This document shows, piece after piece, positions 9,640 through 19,749 of a stretch of 64,000 nucleotides of DNA (positions are counted from its first letter, which is position 1; each line of letters opens with the position of its first letter). Under the pieces are notes generated by a model, which saw only the letters and a list, made by a program, of their open reading frames with translations, was not told the origin of the DNA and searched no databases. The DNA comes from Atriophallophorus winterbourni (taxonomy: Eukaryota > Platyhelminthes > Trematoda > Plagiorchiida > Microphallidae). Position numbers and translations under genes: made by a program. The stretch is taken from assembly GCA_013407085.1 (NCBI GenBank), contig JACCGJ010014703.1, positions 58,461-122,460 on the forward strand, read 5' to 3'.

Positions 9640-10996
9640 GCAGGGCAGAGTGGGTGCTGTTGAATGAATTTCACACAGACCCTCGAGAAACAGTGCTAAT
9701 AAGCTGGGAACTGTATATCGTACTGAACAATATGCGTCAGATTTGTATTCACGAGTTGGACCGTATAGTCATGCCAAACTATTTCAACCACGGTTGCTCT
9801 GAGTGAAATGAATGTCACGTCGAAACGCGCTCTTCATATATTATTTAATCTGAAAACCGAAAAGTCTCCTGGGGCCGACGGAATAACCATACTCATATTG
9901 AAGCAATATGCGAACTTGCTATACAAACCACTCACATATTTGTTTCATCAAACAGTTGCAAATGGTGTGATTCCTACCGATTGGAAACTTGTAATAATTA
10001 CTCCTATTTATAATAAAGGTAATTGCTACGATTTTTCTAATTACCGACCCGTTACTCCGTTACCTGTGGTTTCAAAATTACTTGAGAGCTTCATTTTTGA
10101 CGATCTAATGAAACATTTCGAAAATAATCAGTTGCTTCGAGGAAACAGCATGGATTTAGACGGAATTATTCCGGTTTATCTAATTTACTGATAACGCTGA
10201 ATGATTGGACACAATCTGTAGATAAATGGCAAGCAATACACGCTTGCAACTTAGTTATCTCAAAAGAATTTGATCTTGTTGATCATACCCTACTACTGAA
10301 GAAGCTTGAAAGGCTTGGCATCACTGGAAAGTTGTTGCATTGTCTAAATGACTGCGTAACGAATCGCACTACTCAGGTACGTTCTGACGCTGCAATATCA
10401 AAACCAATCGCAGCAACTAGCGAGGTTCCCCAAAATTTAGTCCTTGTTCCGATCCTCCTTCTTGTTTATGTCAACGAAATTTTCGCCCAAGATATTCCCA
10501 TGGATCATGAATACATACTTGAGACCAGTCATGGAATACGGTGTGCAGTCATGGTCTCCGTGGCTCAAGAGTGATGTGGAACTTATACAGCGAATCTATC
10601 ACCGCTCAACAAAACTAGGTCTCAGCATCCGAAACAATCCTATAAAGAAAGGATAGCTCACCTGAATTTGTTCGATTTTCCCTATCGACGAATCAGAGGA
10701 GACCTTATACTACCTTACAAAATTTTCCATACCAAAAAACATCACTTACCAGATTTATTCACTTGAATCGATCCGCGAAATTATCGAACCCATGAATATA
10801 TGCATGTGGTACCCCATTTCTGCCTGAACTGTAGAAGTTTTTTATTCTGCCCTCGTCTGTTTTGCTTGGAACATTTAACTTCTACCGTTACTCACTCCAC
10901 TAGATTGCATGACTTAAAAACGAAATTAGAAGAATTTTATCGAATTATTCGTTTTCCGAATACTTATATATTGTTTAATCTAATTGCTTATCTAAT

Positions 10997-11010
10997 TTTC
11001 TACACATACA
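10997..11010. repeat. Target site duplication, left copy (14 bp)
   Basis: TTTCTACACATACA, repeated exactly at 11199-11212, bounding a 188-bp insertion in the CR1-C 3' UTR. Confidence 0.9.
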
Positions 11011-11198
11011 AGGCGCTTATGGATGACCAAAGTAATGTGTTGCTCACATCACCATCCCTTACACACCACAACACATTACTTTGGTCATCGATAAGCGCCT
11101 TGAGTGCTTTGACCAAGAATCACTTTGTGATTCTGTATCTGAACATCGTGGTTCGTTGTACGAACCCTATATAAAAGTGGCATACAAGCATAACTTTG
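11011..11198 (+). mobile_element. Inserted hammerhead-repeat fragment with inverted start
   Basis: A 188-bp insertion between exact 14-bp duplications. Its right part is plus-sense monomer sequence (ATAAGCGCCTTGAGTGCT through GGTTCGTTGTACGAACCC to ATAACTTTG). Its left part is the same monomer in reverse: 11009-11042 and 11069-11102 are inverted repeats, 33 of 34 bases matching. The reversed segment ends close to where the hammerhead would cut the RNA (it starts GTGGTGTG on its own strand). The intact ribozyme core is not included. Twin priming during reverse transcription would give such an inversion. Confidence 0.85.
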
Positions 11199-11212
11199 TT
11201 TCTACACATACA
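11199..11212. repeat. Target site duplication, right copy (14 bp)
   Basis: Exact second copy of 10997-11010. CR1-C 3' UTR sequence resumes after it. Confidence 0.9.
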
Positions 11213-11290
11213 TTTTAATGTTCACCACCCTATGGTTTTTGTTAAGCTTGTTGCTTTTTAGACCATTAAAAACCTTGATTTACCTTGAAA

Positions 11291-11775
11291 CGTTATAGAC
11301 ATTGAAGACACCAACAATTATCTGAACCCTGGCGATATAAAATTATTCCCACTGGTTAAGGGAATTGATTTAACCGATGTAGTATATGTATACACAACTG
11401 ATGTTATTCAAAATTTAGAAAAAAGTAACTTATCAAACGTGAACTATTGGTTAATTAAAAGAAGCGCACTGTGGCGTTTGCTGCAGGAAATTTATCATCT
11501 CAAAAGTTTGTGGTCAATTCAATCTTGGTGTTTCCGCCAAAAGAATCTGTGTTCATGGAATAAGAGAGTGGTGCTGAACTCGTTGTGATACTGATCAGCA
11601 AGTTCGAGTTCGCGATATTCGCATTCTAAAAGAGAATTGAATTCTTTAAGACGCTCTGTTGGGACAATTTCATCTCGTTGTACGCACTTTTCAAACAATA
11701 TTGGATGAATCTCGCCAGTTACATTACCGAATATAATGAATATCTACTTAAGTACATTTGATTGACTGGGCTCCG
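11291..11775. other. Unassigned sequence
   Basis: No long frame and no match to the repeats recognised elsewhere in the window. Confidence 0.4.
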
Positions 11776-11787
11776 TGACTTCAGGTT

Positions 11788-12336
11788 CCAAAGGTTGTCA
11801 TAACCGCGGGTGGCAGTGGGGATAAGCTCTCACTGTCTATAAAATGCTCCCATATGGCAAATAGCCTCTGACAACCAAGTCCAGCTTCTGTAGTGTACGA
11901 GTGGCTCCCCGAGCCCGGCGGAACTGCTTTAACAACAGGAGAAGGGGCGAAGGCGAGTGACTGGCGCCTGAAAACCAGTTTGTTTCAGGCAGATGGAGCT
12001 CGTTAGCCTGGGAGGGCATTTCATCTAACGGAAAGGAAACCCTGGTTTTAAACCTCCGCTGCCTTGCAGGATACCCGATTGCGGGAAAGGCTTCGGGAGC
12101 AAAAACCCTGAGGAAAAATCTGGAGCAGAGTCCCGTAGACGGCTAGCTGGTGCACACCACCTCTTTCTGGCTGCTTCTTGCTGCCTTGCAGGTCGCACTT
12201 GGTTGTGTAAAGGCTAGAGAAGTTGACTCGAACAAACGCCGAGTGGTGCTGGGGACGCCGCTTTGTATCCAAATTCCCAAGACCCTTCATTGATGCCGAC
12301 TCATCCTCCAGGAGGAGATAGTCGCACAAAAGTAAA
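11788..12336 (+). mobile_element. Non-coding ~550-bp retroelement, copy 2, with RTE-type 3' end and target duplication
   Basis: Similar to 5200-5771 over its full length, including TTCCAAAGGTTGTCAT at the start, GAGTGGCTCCCCGAGCCCGG in the middle and GGAGGAGATAGTCGCACA at the end. It is bounded by near-exact 12-bp repeats (GTGACTTCAGGT at 11776-11787; GTGACCTCAGGT at 12337-12348), which fixes its ends. The 3' end is shared with the RTE-like copy at 25962-27094. It has no long conserved frame. It is a retroposed, non-autonomous element. Confidence 0.87.
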
Positions 12337-12348
12337 GTGACCTCAGGT

Positions 12349-12699
12349 GAATATTGCCGTGAATTTATTACATGTTATCTAATTTCGTTATGGACATCTG
12401 TAATGTTTCCGCAGCGAAACTTTGCGACATCCGGGCTCAGTGCTTTACCTAGGGATCGTAGGTTGTGATTATAACATGACTGATAAAACAATGACTGAAG
12501 GAGACCCAATTGTTTTTATTGGCCTTGATGGTTTAATGTTCGATGTCGACCATGGGTGTACATCACAAGCGCTTGATTGTTTCAGGCCTCCACAGTGATT
12601 CAAATGACTAAGCAGTCCGATTGTGGGGGAAAAATCACTTCCTCAGGGCTCAGATCGATACACAGTACTCGGACGCTCGGCGATAGTTGCACGTTGACG
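12349..12699. other. Unassigned sequence
   Basis: Nothing recognised. It may contain worn upstream RTE sequence belonging to the next fragment. Confidence 0.35.
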
Positions 12700-12965
12700 G
12701 CGTGATATACGATTACCAGTCGAGAGCATTATCTGCCTTCCCTCGATGCTTTACACAGTGTCTGCATGGTGAGTGATCAAGAGCTTTTCAAACTGAACCG
12801 GTTCATGGCGCAAACAAAGGTACTGTATGTGCTGATCCGTAACCTGCTGTTTGCCGACGATGCAGCCTTTATTGCTCACTCACAGTCGCTAATGGCTGTT
12901 TTAGTCGGCATACAAAGACTTTGTGCTATCAAAAAGCATAAGCAAGACCCAATTAGTTACTGAAT
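12700..12965 (+). pseudogene. RTE-like/APE-type LINE RT palm fragment
   Basis: The frame to a stop at 12961-12963 encodes FKLNRFMAQTKVLYVLIRNL and LLFADDAAFIAHSQ, the catalytic motif C of a non-LTR reverse transcriptase with both Asp residues. The wording differs from the CR1 copies (FADDIKVW) and is closer to RTE-like proteins. No flanking RT motifs can be followed, so this is a short relic. Confidence 0.7.
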
Positions 12966-12989
12966 TCAAATGCCAGAAAGCGAAATACA

Positions 12990-13135
12990 AAGTTACCGTA
13001 TTCATTAAAGGCGCCAACTTTTGCCGTGCCTAGCACATTTGTTTGGAATTCACTATCTCAAAATGAACGACGCTCTGTGTACGACGACATTTAAAGTAAA
13101 CTTGGATTAACATATGCAAATAAACACCGTTTGCA
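12990..13135 (+). pseudogene. CR1-like RT C-terminal relic
   Basis: Broken frame encoding FAVPSTFVWNSLSQNERRS, the FxWNSL block found at the end of CR1 copies. Very short; the 3' tail cannot be seen. Confidence 0.55.
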
Positions 13136-13194
13136 AGTAGTATATTTAATATACTCGCTAGACAATATTATTTTTCACTTTTGATTACATCGTT

Positions 13195-13540
13195 TTCGTG
13201 AATTCAAGGATTCCAGTATTTATGGTTAAAAAAGTTGAAACTTTGCAACATCGCAGGCTTAAAGTATAAATGAAAATGTTAAAAATAATAGTGGATAACG
13301 ATTAGAGTATGTCAAATATAAGGCTCACGAATGATGTGCCTTTGCGCATGTAAGTCGAAAGTCATGCAAGGAGAGCCCATTACATGTTGAGGTATGGAAT
13401 TCCAGAATAATAAACAACACAGGGCAAAAATTGGCGTCGAAAATCAATATGACATCTTGGGATAAGGTATGACTGCGTGCCACCTTCTCACCAGACTCTT
13501 GAAACAAATGTCTTAGTGGATGTCTGTAGGCAGACAGACT
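13195..13540 (-). mobile_element. CR1-like family A, 3' end (decayed)
   Basis: The minus frame 13576-13325 encodes HPLRHLFQESGEKVARSHT, matching HPLKHLLDLCDGKVTRGHT of the 13.9-kb element. The 3' UTR runs down to a worn tail at about 13200 (GAATTCAAGGATTCC on the plus strand). A fragment only. Confidence 0.75.
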
Positions 13541-13574
13541 GGCGGTCAATAAGGTGGATGGGGCAAAAATCTCC

Positions 13575-13925
13575 ACAATCTGGCGCTCGGCACTGATGTG
13601 AATGTAAAGAGCTGTTATTCACCTGATGCCTACGAGCTAATTAGATTTTTGTTTTTCTTCAAAAATAGCTTTATCTTAGCCCCGTTAATTATGCACTTTT
13701 ACGCACGTGGGTCGCTGTCAACTGACCTTGACCGTGTTCACTTGTATTAGATTGATGTGGATACACGCTAGTAAAAAATCGACCACTGATCCTGGTCATT
13801 CCCACGTGACGTGACACGGTGTAGGCGTACTATAGGCTGTTTGGTGATAAGGTCAAATCAGTGGTGGGGGGTTGACTACTACTTTATCATGTTCACCATC
13901 CTGAGTATTCTAAATGCGACAAACC
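13575..13925 (+). repeat. PLE-like terminal repeat, copy 2
   Basis: Matches 8660-8915 block by block (see there), but lacks the CTGACGA...GAAACGTT hairpin because it stops at the start of the CR1 element at 13.93 kb. The matching hairpin piece reappears at the other end of that CR1 element (18059-18150). Confidence 0.6.
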
Positions 13926-13944
13926 GCTAACCTCGGATTTAGTA

Positions 13945-14900
13945 TAGATTATTAATGGAGATGATTATCCCGGTGTTTGCTACGTTTGCCAAACTTGCAA
14001 GGCCAAAAAACAGCGTCATTCTAGGAGGCGAAAATCCCTGAAAATGAAATTGAGACGCGTCTAAATGGATTGGAATCCAGTATGCAAAAACTAATGAATG
14101 GATAAACAAGGTCATAAAGGCACCATTGTTACCCGACTTAGAGGTTACTGCCGAAGAGCCAGTAGAAAATCCATCATACTCGAACAGGCCAATATTTGCC
14201 CAGATAACCGCGCAGATGGTGACTAAAACAGGGAAGCGTTCGTTGGGATCAGTGACTCCTCGACTTAACGAAAGCCAGAAAGGATTCAGAAAAACGACTA
14301 CTAACATGACTGACTCACATTATAAAACAAAATCCGCGGGTGTAAACCTTAGTATTATATGTACAAACGTGACCGAGTCGCAGGAAACGCTGTTCGAAGC
14401 TAAGCAAAAACATGACTTAGCTGAGTGGTATAAATTCTGTAGTCAGATGAGACTGGCCGCAGTTACTCCCTTATCAATAGTTCGATTAAACCGCCACCTG
14501 AATTCTTTTCACAAGGATGATCCTCGTCTTTTAAGAATAGCGCTGCAATCTGCGGAGGACGTGGAAAACGTACTCTTAAATGCTTACCTTCTTAGAGGTG
14601 ATCCAGAGACTACATGTCGTATCTACGCCGACTTACCATGGTGGGAGCGAAAATCGTCGCAAAAATCTCGAGAAGAAAGTAATCCAAGAAGTATTGTAAT
14701 TCTAGGCGTTCCGGAAGATGCTGCTGACATACCAACTCAAGAAATGTCTGAGCACGATCACATACAGGGGAAATATCTAGCCGAAAAAATTGGTATTAAA
14801 AATGCCATACTTGTGGATGTTTTTAGGATACCGCAGCCTGCCAACTATAAAGGTCAAGGTCCTAGCCATTTAAAGCTAAATTCTTCACAACCGAAATGAC
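13945..14900 (+). pseudogene. ORF1 of CR1-A (zinc-finger protein)
   Basis: It starts with the Cys-rich finger (PGVCYVCQTCKAKK) in one frame. After a frameshift at about 14030 comes a 257-codon open frame (14126-14899). This includes a basic N-terminal part, KHDLAEWYKFCSQMRLA, and the later block VIPRSIVILGVPE-like (SIVILGVPEDA) with VFRIPQPANYKGQG, resembling the RRM-like domain in LINE ORF1 proteins (I see only its outline). The likely role is RNA binding in the LINE particle. Copies lie at 481-1305 and 4756-6440. Confidence 0.75.
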
Positions 14901-15119
14901 CGATACTATAAAACGTTAATGGAAAACTAATAGAAAAAACCTCCCCAAAAACGTCAAGTCGAGCTTGCCAGGGTAATAGCCGGAAGCAAGCAAACGGATA
15001 GTACCGACCCACAAAGGCCTAGTGATGAGGTTCAACCTGAATGTCATGCTATAGCTCCAAAAAAACGTAAGCATTCCGACTCTAACCGAGTCGGCCCTCT
15101 AATAACTTTTCATAATTTG

Positions 15120-15960
15120 AACACCACAAACTTTATAAGATGTTTATATACAAATGCGCAAAGCCTTCCGAACAAATTAGCTGAGTTAACCGAGATAGGC
15201 TCGCACTACACATTATCGCCATTACAGAAACATGGTATTCTTCCAAATTGATTGAAACGGAGATATCAATTCCAAATATGAATTTGATAAGGAACGACCG
15301 AGAGAGAAGTGGTGGTGGTGTTGCTCTTGAATATCATAATCGTCGCCAGTGCCATCCAATAGACAACACAGAATTCACGCTCGAGGATACAATTTGGTGT
15401 TCTTTAACGCTGATGTCTGGTGAAGTTTGCATTATTGGTGTGGTCTACCGGTCCCCTTTATCTACGGAATCGTACAACGAAAGGTTGATCCAAGTGCTTC
15501 AGCGCTTGACTCGCACACAACAAACAACGACACTTATTATGGGTGATTTTGATCTATCCACCCTTTATCTGAGGGACGATCAATCCACACAAACGCTAGG
15601 ATACCAATTTAGAGAGGTACTAGATTCAGTTCCGTTATACAGCCATGTTCACGAATGTACAAGGAGGAGAGGTTCTGACCGCCCCTCTATCTTGGATTTG
15701 GTGTTAACATCGGAAGAACAATCTATCGAAGCGATCGAATTCCAGGTTCCGCTGGGTCTTAGTGACCATTCAGTGCTTGTGTTCGACTATGTTTGCAGCA
15801 CTCAGCAATCGCTTGCTCCGAATAGAATGGTTCGACGGGTAGATAAATTGTTCCTGAGTAAATCGCTCGTGCAGATTCCGCATTTTCAGACGGTCAACAT
15901 AAGCCCTGACTCGCGATGAAACGAACTTGTAGGTTTTCTGAAACTGAGGATAGACGAGAA
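15120..15960 (+). pseudogene. CR1-A endonuclease domain of ORF2
   Basis: The N-terminal EN block (LYTNAQSLPNKLAELTE) is in a frame that breaks before the ETW motif. The open frame 15248-15919 then carries SGGGVALEYHN, GVVYRSPLSTES, MGDFDLSTLYL and GLSDHSVLVFDY, with the SDH signature of AP-endonuclease-type LINE nucleases. The usual GDFN is GDFD here. It ends in a stop at 15917-15919, before the RT. Confidence 0.85.
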
Positions 15961-16464
15961 CTCGCAGATCGTTCAGAAAAGGTGCGTACATGAACTTCGT
16001 TTTGTTGTCCGCAGCAGAACAAAAAAGTGGATAGCACTGAAGCGAGCAGCGTGGGTGCAGCATAAAGCCAACAATAGCTCTACTTTTTGGCAACATTTCT
16101 GTATGTAACGCAACAAAGTGACTGCACTTATTCGAGAGGATTAGGAAGCGCACTAATTGATGCTCCTGTCAAAAATAGAAATAATAGTTACTATACAAAA
16201 TCATGAACGCGAAAGCAAAAGTCAAACCAGGTATTTTACCATCCAGAATGGTGAAAACCTCACTGAAACAGCGTTGGAAACCGCAAATGCTCTGGCAATT
16301 TACTGTTCTAAATTGTTCGTGCCGAAGGTTTTAGTGGAACGTCATGACTATTCAATCGAAACAGGAATCGAAACATTGTGCGATATTTCAATAAATCCAG
16401 TGATTGTCGCAAGTCATTTGCTGAAACCCAAAGGGTGGCACTTTTTCATTTTTAAATGATTGTG

Positions 16465-16465
<1 letters not shown>

Positions 16466-16506
<41 letters not shown>
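16466..16506. repeat. (AT)n microsatellite inside the CR1-A copy
   Basis: About 20 TA units between the linker and the RT entry motif. Probably an expansion within the dead element. Confidence 0.95.
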
Positions 16507-16509
<3 letters not shown>

Positions 16510-17956
16510 CTGAAACTAAATGTAAGAAAATCCCCAGGACCGGATGGCATCACACCATATGTGCTTAGGTTCTGTCACCGTCAGCTTTGTGAACCGCTCT
16601 CAAGCCTGTTTAACTATTCGTTGCTTAAGGGAGTTGTACCGAAAGATTGGAAGTCCGGCGTGATAACACCTATCTTCAAAGGCGGTTGCCGATCTGACGC
16701 TGAAAATTATCGTCCCGTCACAATTTTACCTGTTATTGCTAAGCTCATGAAACGTATAGTCTCGGAAAGAATAGTTGCACACTTCGAATCGCATAATTTG
16801 TTTTCGCCAGCGCAGCATGGATTTCGATCTCACCGATCTTCTCATAGCATTAGACGACTGGACGAAGGAGTTGAATAGAAGTTCTTGCACCCACGTCTAT
16901 TACCTAGGCATTTCGAAAGCTTTTGACAGAGTCAATCATCATTTGCTTCTTAAAAAACTGATGCGTTTAGGAATATGTGAACCACTCCTCTCATGGCTGT
17001 GCGGCTATCTGTCAGATCGCGACGCCCGATTTAAAGTTAACGGAGTGCTATCCCAAACGTTCAAAAACACCAGTGGAGTCCCACAAGGATCTGTGTTAGG
17101 CCCGCTTTTCTTTCTGTTGTACATAAAAGATTTGCCCCCCCTCATATCGTCCAAAATGGTCCTGTTCGCGGATATGAAAATTTGGACACCAATTAGTTCT
17201 GCAGAGGATTGAGAAACAACAAATGGATTTGGACAGTGTGTCGAATAAGGCGATCATGAATGACATGTTATTTAACATACAGAAATGTAAGATGCTCCAT
17301 CTTGGCAAGAATGTTCCTTGGACATATCGACTGGAAACTGAAAACCTAGCATGGAGCTCGTTAGAAAAGATCTTGGAGTGTGGATTAGCGGAAACCTGAA
17401 GAGAACAGTGCACTGCCAGAATATATATCGACAGGCCAACAGATTGTTAGGTATCGTTCGAAGAATATTTGGAAGATTCTCTCTGGTAACGTTACCAAGG
17501 ATAATAAATATCTACCTTCGCCCTACGATGGAGTATGCGGTAGAGATCTGGGCTCCTTGGCTGCGAAAAGATATTGCTCTCTTTGATATAATCTATCGTG
17601 ATGGTCTTCGCAATGTTCCATATACCGAAAGATTGCGACGTCTGGGTCTATGTGACTTTACCCAAAGGAGGATACGGCGCGATATTATTCTGACCTATAG
17701 AATTGTGGCTACTAAAGGACATCCACTCAAACACTTACTTGATTTGTGTGACGGGAAAGTGACACGCGGACATACCTTATCTCTTTACGTTCCAAGTTCC
17801 CGTGTTGACTGTCAGCGCCATGTTTTCACCGTACGTGCTATATTTCTTTGGAATTCCTTACCCCAACATGTGTTGGACTCTCCTTGCCTGGCGATTTTTA
17901 AAGCGAAATTGGACTTGCACTTGCAAACGAACATCATTCGTGAGCCTTACATTTGA
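16507..17956 (+). pseudogene. CR1-A reverse transcriptase
   Basis: RT read in three frames. 16507-16878: KSPGPDGITPYVLR, DWKSGVITPIFKGG, NYRPVTILPVIAKL. 16775-17212: YLGISKAFDRVNH (motif A; the catalytic Asp usual after YL is Gly), TSGVPQGSVLGPLFFLLY (motif B), and FADMKIW (motif C one Asp short by a 3-base loss). 17351-17956: thumb and C-terminal region ending LWNSLPQHVLDSP. The lost Asp residues and frameshifts make it inactive. The last 200 codons are unbroken. Confidence 0.9.
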
Positions 17957-18058
17957 TATTCTCCATTGCTTTCATACTATTGTATTTTTCATGTTTTTAT
18001 TCATACCGTAATCCTGTGGTGTTGTAAAGTATTAACATTTTTAACCATAAATCCTTGG

Positions 18059-18150
18059 TCTGACGAAGCTTCTGTGTCAGAAGTGAAACGTTACCCAAAA
18101 ATTACTCTGACCGAGTGCACTCAAATTTCTATGCATGCTTATTGGTTGTA
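18059..18150 (+). repeat. PLE-like repeat end with hammerhead-like hairpin
   Basis: CTGACGA, a perfect six-pair hairpin (CTTCTG/CAGAAG) and GAAACGTT lie at 18060-18092, then ACCCAAAAATTACTCTGACCG. The same order occurs at 8919-8985. Together with 13575-13925 this looks like a PLE-like repeat split by the CR1-A element. Confidence 0.6.
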
Positions 18151-18194
18151 GTTCACGTATGGTATTTTAGGCTGGCTCAAAAAGAACATTCTAC

Positions 18195-18360
18195 AATTTA
18201 AGGACTCAAAAATTTATGGTGAAAAAGCGAATGCTTTACAACACCATAGGATTTCAATATGAATGAAAAGTGAAAAACGTTAGTACATAACGTGTAAAAA
18301 AGCGTATGGCCCAAAATAACATTCGTTTGCATATGTAGATGCTTTAAAAGTCGCAATATA

Positions 18361-18394
<34 letters not shown>

Positions 18395-18480
18395 TTCTCT
18401 TATGGTATTCGTTAGGTGGGTTGTTTTTCACTCAAAATTCCTGAACGCAATGATACTCAAGGTAAAACTTGCACTGCCGT
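18195..18480 (-). repeat. CR1-A 3' UTR fragment (minus) and (AT)n tract
   Basis: Bases 18200-18290 match in reverse the family A 3' UTR (a worn tail at TAAGGACTCAAAAATTTATGG, then ACAACACCATAGGATT). An (AT)n run of about 16 units lies at 18361-18393. The open frame over it is only the repeat read through. Confidence 0.65.
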
Positions 18481-19290
18481 AAGGAATTGGACAAATAATT
18501 TCTTTTAACATCGAAAATACACATATCTGCATTACTGATTTAGACGATACATCATATTTCAATATGTTGCCTGCGGGCAACTCGCATATTATAGTTTAAT
18601 CAAATTAGAATGCCGCGAAATTTGATGCAAGTATAGACGAACCACAATGTCTGGAACCAAAAAGTAAAAATAACTCATTTTCGATACGATGTATCAAATG
18701 CTTGGCTTATTACCTAAAAACAATATTCATCATGCATATTATGAAGACACGCCAAAAAGAGCAACCGGAACGGAAGACAAGCAAAAAGTTGCAGTCCTGG
18801 CTACTTGCTTGAAAATAGTAGGCAACGTTAATATTCTTAATATCAAACGATGCTGGTCTCGACCATCGTAAAGGAGCACGAAATAAACAATTTTGAACGA
18901 CATCATCTTAGCTGATCCGGCAATATTTCATGTAGACTTTTCGTGACAGCATGTTTGGAACTGTAAAAAATACTGGGATCACATTCCAGGTTTTAGTCGG
19001 TGACCTCATAAACTAGATGAGATGAGATGTTCAACCACCACTGATGGAACTCCAATATATGTTTTAGCAACTCCCGTACAGCCAGTTTACTCGGCTATAG
19101 GGGAGCATACGATAGGTAGATACGCATCGAGTTTGGCTGGTGAGGTTACCATTTGTTACGCTGCACAACCATTACCGATTTTGAAGAATAAGAAGAAAAT
19201 GACCATATTCGTGAACATGAATTTCCAGCAATTAGATTAATTTCTCCAAAACGTCGAGAAAAATGAAATGCGGTGATCACATCCCCAGTA
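18481..19290. other. Unassigned sequence
   Basis: Moderately AT-rich with no recognised repeat. Short frames (for example 19022-19240) have no known motif and no splice context that I can defend. Confidence 0.4.
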
Positions 19291-19298
19291 CTTACAAT

Positions 19299-19342
19299 CC
19301 ACAGCCTGTTTCTGGTTGTTTGCCGTCATCAGATGGAGACAG
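19299..19342 (-). ncRNA. Hammerhead ribozyme-like motif (array copy 3, degraded)
   Basis: CTGATGA and GAAAC are kept, but stem II has lost pairs (CGGC against ACCA) and the cleavage triplet reads GCT, which a hammerhead does not cut. Confidence 0.55.
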
Positions 19343-19515
19343 TAAGCTAAGGTTCACTGAGTCTTGAAACAGTGGTTAAGTGGTAAATAAAGTTAGAATT
19401 GCATGCCACTGTTAAATAGGGTTCCTACGACGAACCAAGATGTTCAAATAAAGCATCGCAGTGATTCTTTGTCAAGTGCTCGAAATGACCAATGTATTGT
19501 GGTGCTCACACCCCC

Positions 19516-19555
19516 AACCGCTTTCTGGCTGTTTGCCGTCATCAGGTGGATACAG
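19516..19555 (-). ncRNA. Hammerhead ribozyme-like motif (array copy 2, degraded)
   Basis: CTGATGA, CGGC-AAACA-GCCA, GAAAG instead of GAAAC, cleavage triplet GTT, and stem I CCAC against GGGG. Recognisable but damaged. Confidence 0.6.
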
Positions 19556-19695
19556 TAAGATTAGGTTCAGTGAGCCTTGAAACAGTGCAAAGTTACACAA
19601 GCATGCCAATGTTAAATAGGGTTCGTACGGCAAACCACAATGTTCAAATAAATAAATAAATGTTGCTGTGGTGCTCACATCCCCATCCCTAACAC

Positions 19696-19740
19696 ACCAC
19701 TACCGGTTTCTGGCTGGTTGCCATCGTCAGAGGGAGACAG
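19696..19740 (-). ncRNA. Hammerhead ribozyme-like motif (array copy 1)
   Basis: On the minus strand: CTGACGA, stem II TGGC-AACCA-GCCA fully paired, GAAAC, two-pair stem III, GTA, then GTGGTG. The core is complete but stem I is poorly paired (CTCCCT against GTGGTG), so it is probably weak or dead. Confidence 0.7.
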
Positions 19741-19749
19741 TAAGTTTAG

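Larger units (their letters stand above)
9640..11290 (+). mobile_element. CR1-like family C, decayed, internally deleted RT, interrupted near its 3' end
   Basis: The frame at 9808-10191 holds the RT entry region (KSPGADGITILILKQY, IPTDWKLVIITPIYNKG, NYRPVTPLPVVSKLLES). Motif A is worn (EFDLVDHTLLLKKLERLGI in broken frame, 10270-10320). Frame 10332-10574 contains motif B in damaged form (EVPQNLVLVPILLLVYVNEI). Just after it, at about 10487, the sequence jumps to the thumb region (WIMNTYLRPVMEYGVQSWSP), so motif C is deleted. The 3' UTR signature (CCTATGGTTTTTGTTAAGCTT) is at 11230-11252, after an insertion at 11011-11198. The element is dead. Confidence 0.82.
13930..18058 (+). mobile_element. 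CR1-like family A, nearly full-length copy (4.1 kb, inactive)
   Basis: Best preserved family A copy: ORF1, endonuclease, linker, RT and 3' UTR in order on the plus strand. The ends are set by the start of similarity after the repeat at 13925 and by the 3' UTR ending ATAAATCCTTGG at about 18058, where the TTGAATC tail seen at 388-411 is missing. Inside are multiple frameshifts, an AT microsatellite (16466-16506), a damaged motif A Asp and a one-codon loss in motif C. It cannot make an active protein. It resembles the CR1 clade known from schistosomes in order and motifs. Confidence 0.9.
19291..19745 (-). repeat. Hammerhead-bearing short repeat, tandem array with three motifs
   Basis: Three hammerhead-like motifs in the same (minus) direction, their CTGA(T/C)GA cores starting at 19730, 19545 and 19332. 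The spacings of 185 and 213 bases are shorter than the 240 at 6.5 kb because of internal losses. Monomer blocks (GTGCTCACATCCCC, CACTGTT, GTTCGTACG, TTCAGTGAGCCTTG, all as seen on the plus strand) repeat in order. A (TAAA)n-like run lies at about 19646-19662. No frame is conserved. Head-to-tail monomers are what rolling or circular RNA templates would leave after reverse transcription. Confidence 0.82.

Noticed and set aside
9456..9806. A 117-codon frame before the CR1-C RT
   Set aside because: Its first half matches no family and its second half covers coding sense in another frame. Chance opening is likely.
11069..11102. The 34-bp inverted repeat as terminal inverted repeats of a DNA transposon
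   Set aside because: The arms lie at one side of the insertion only, and the duplication length (14 bp) fits retroposition better than a cut-and-paste element.
18361..18393. Isoleucine-tyrosine repeat protein on the minus strand
   Set aside because: It is only the (AT)n microsatellite translated.
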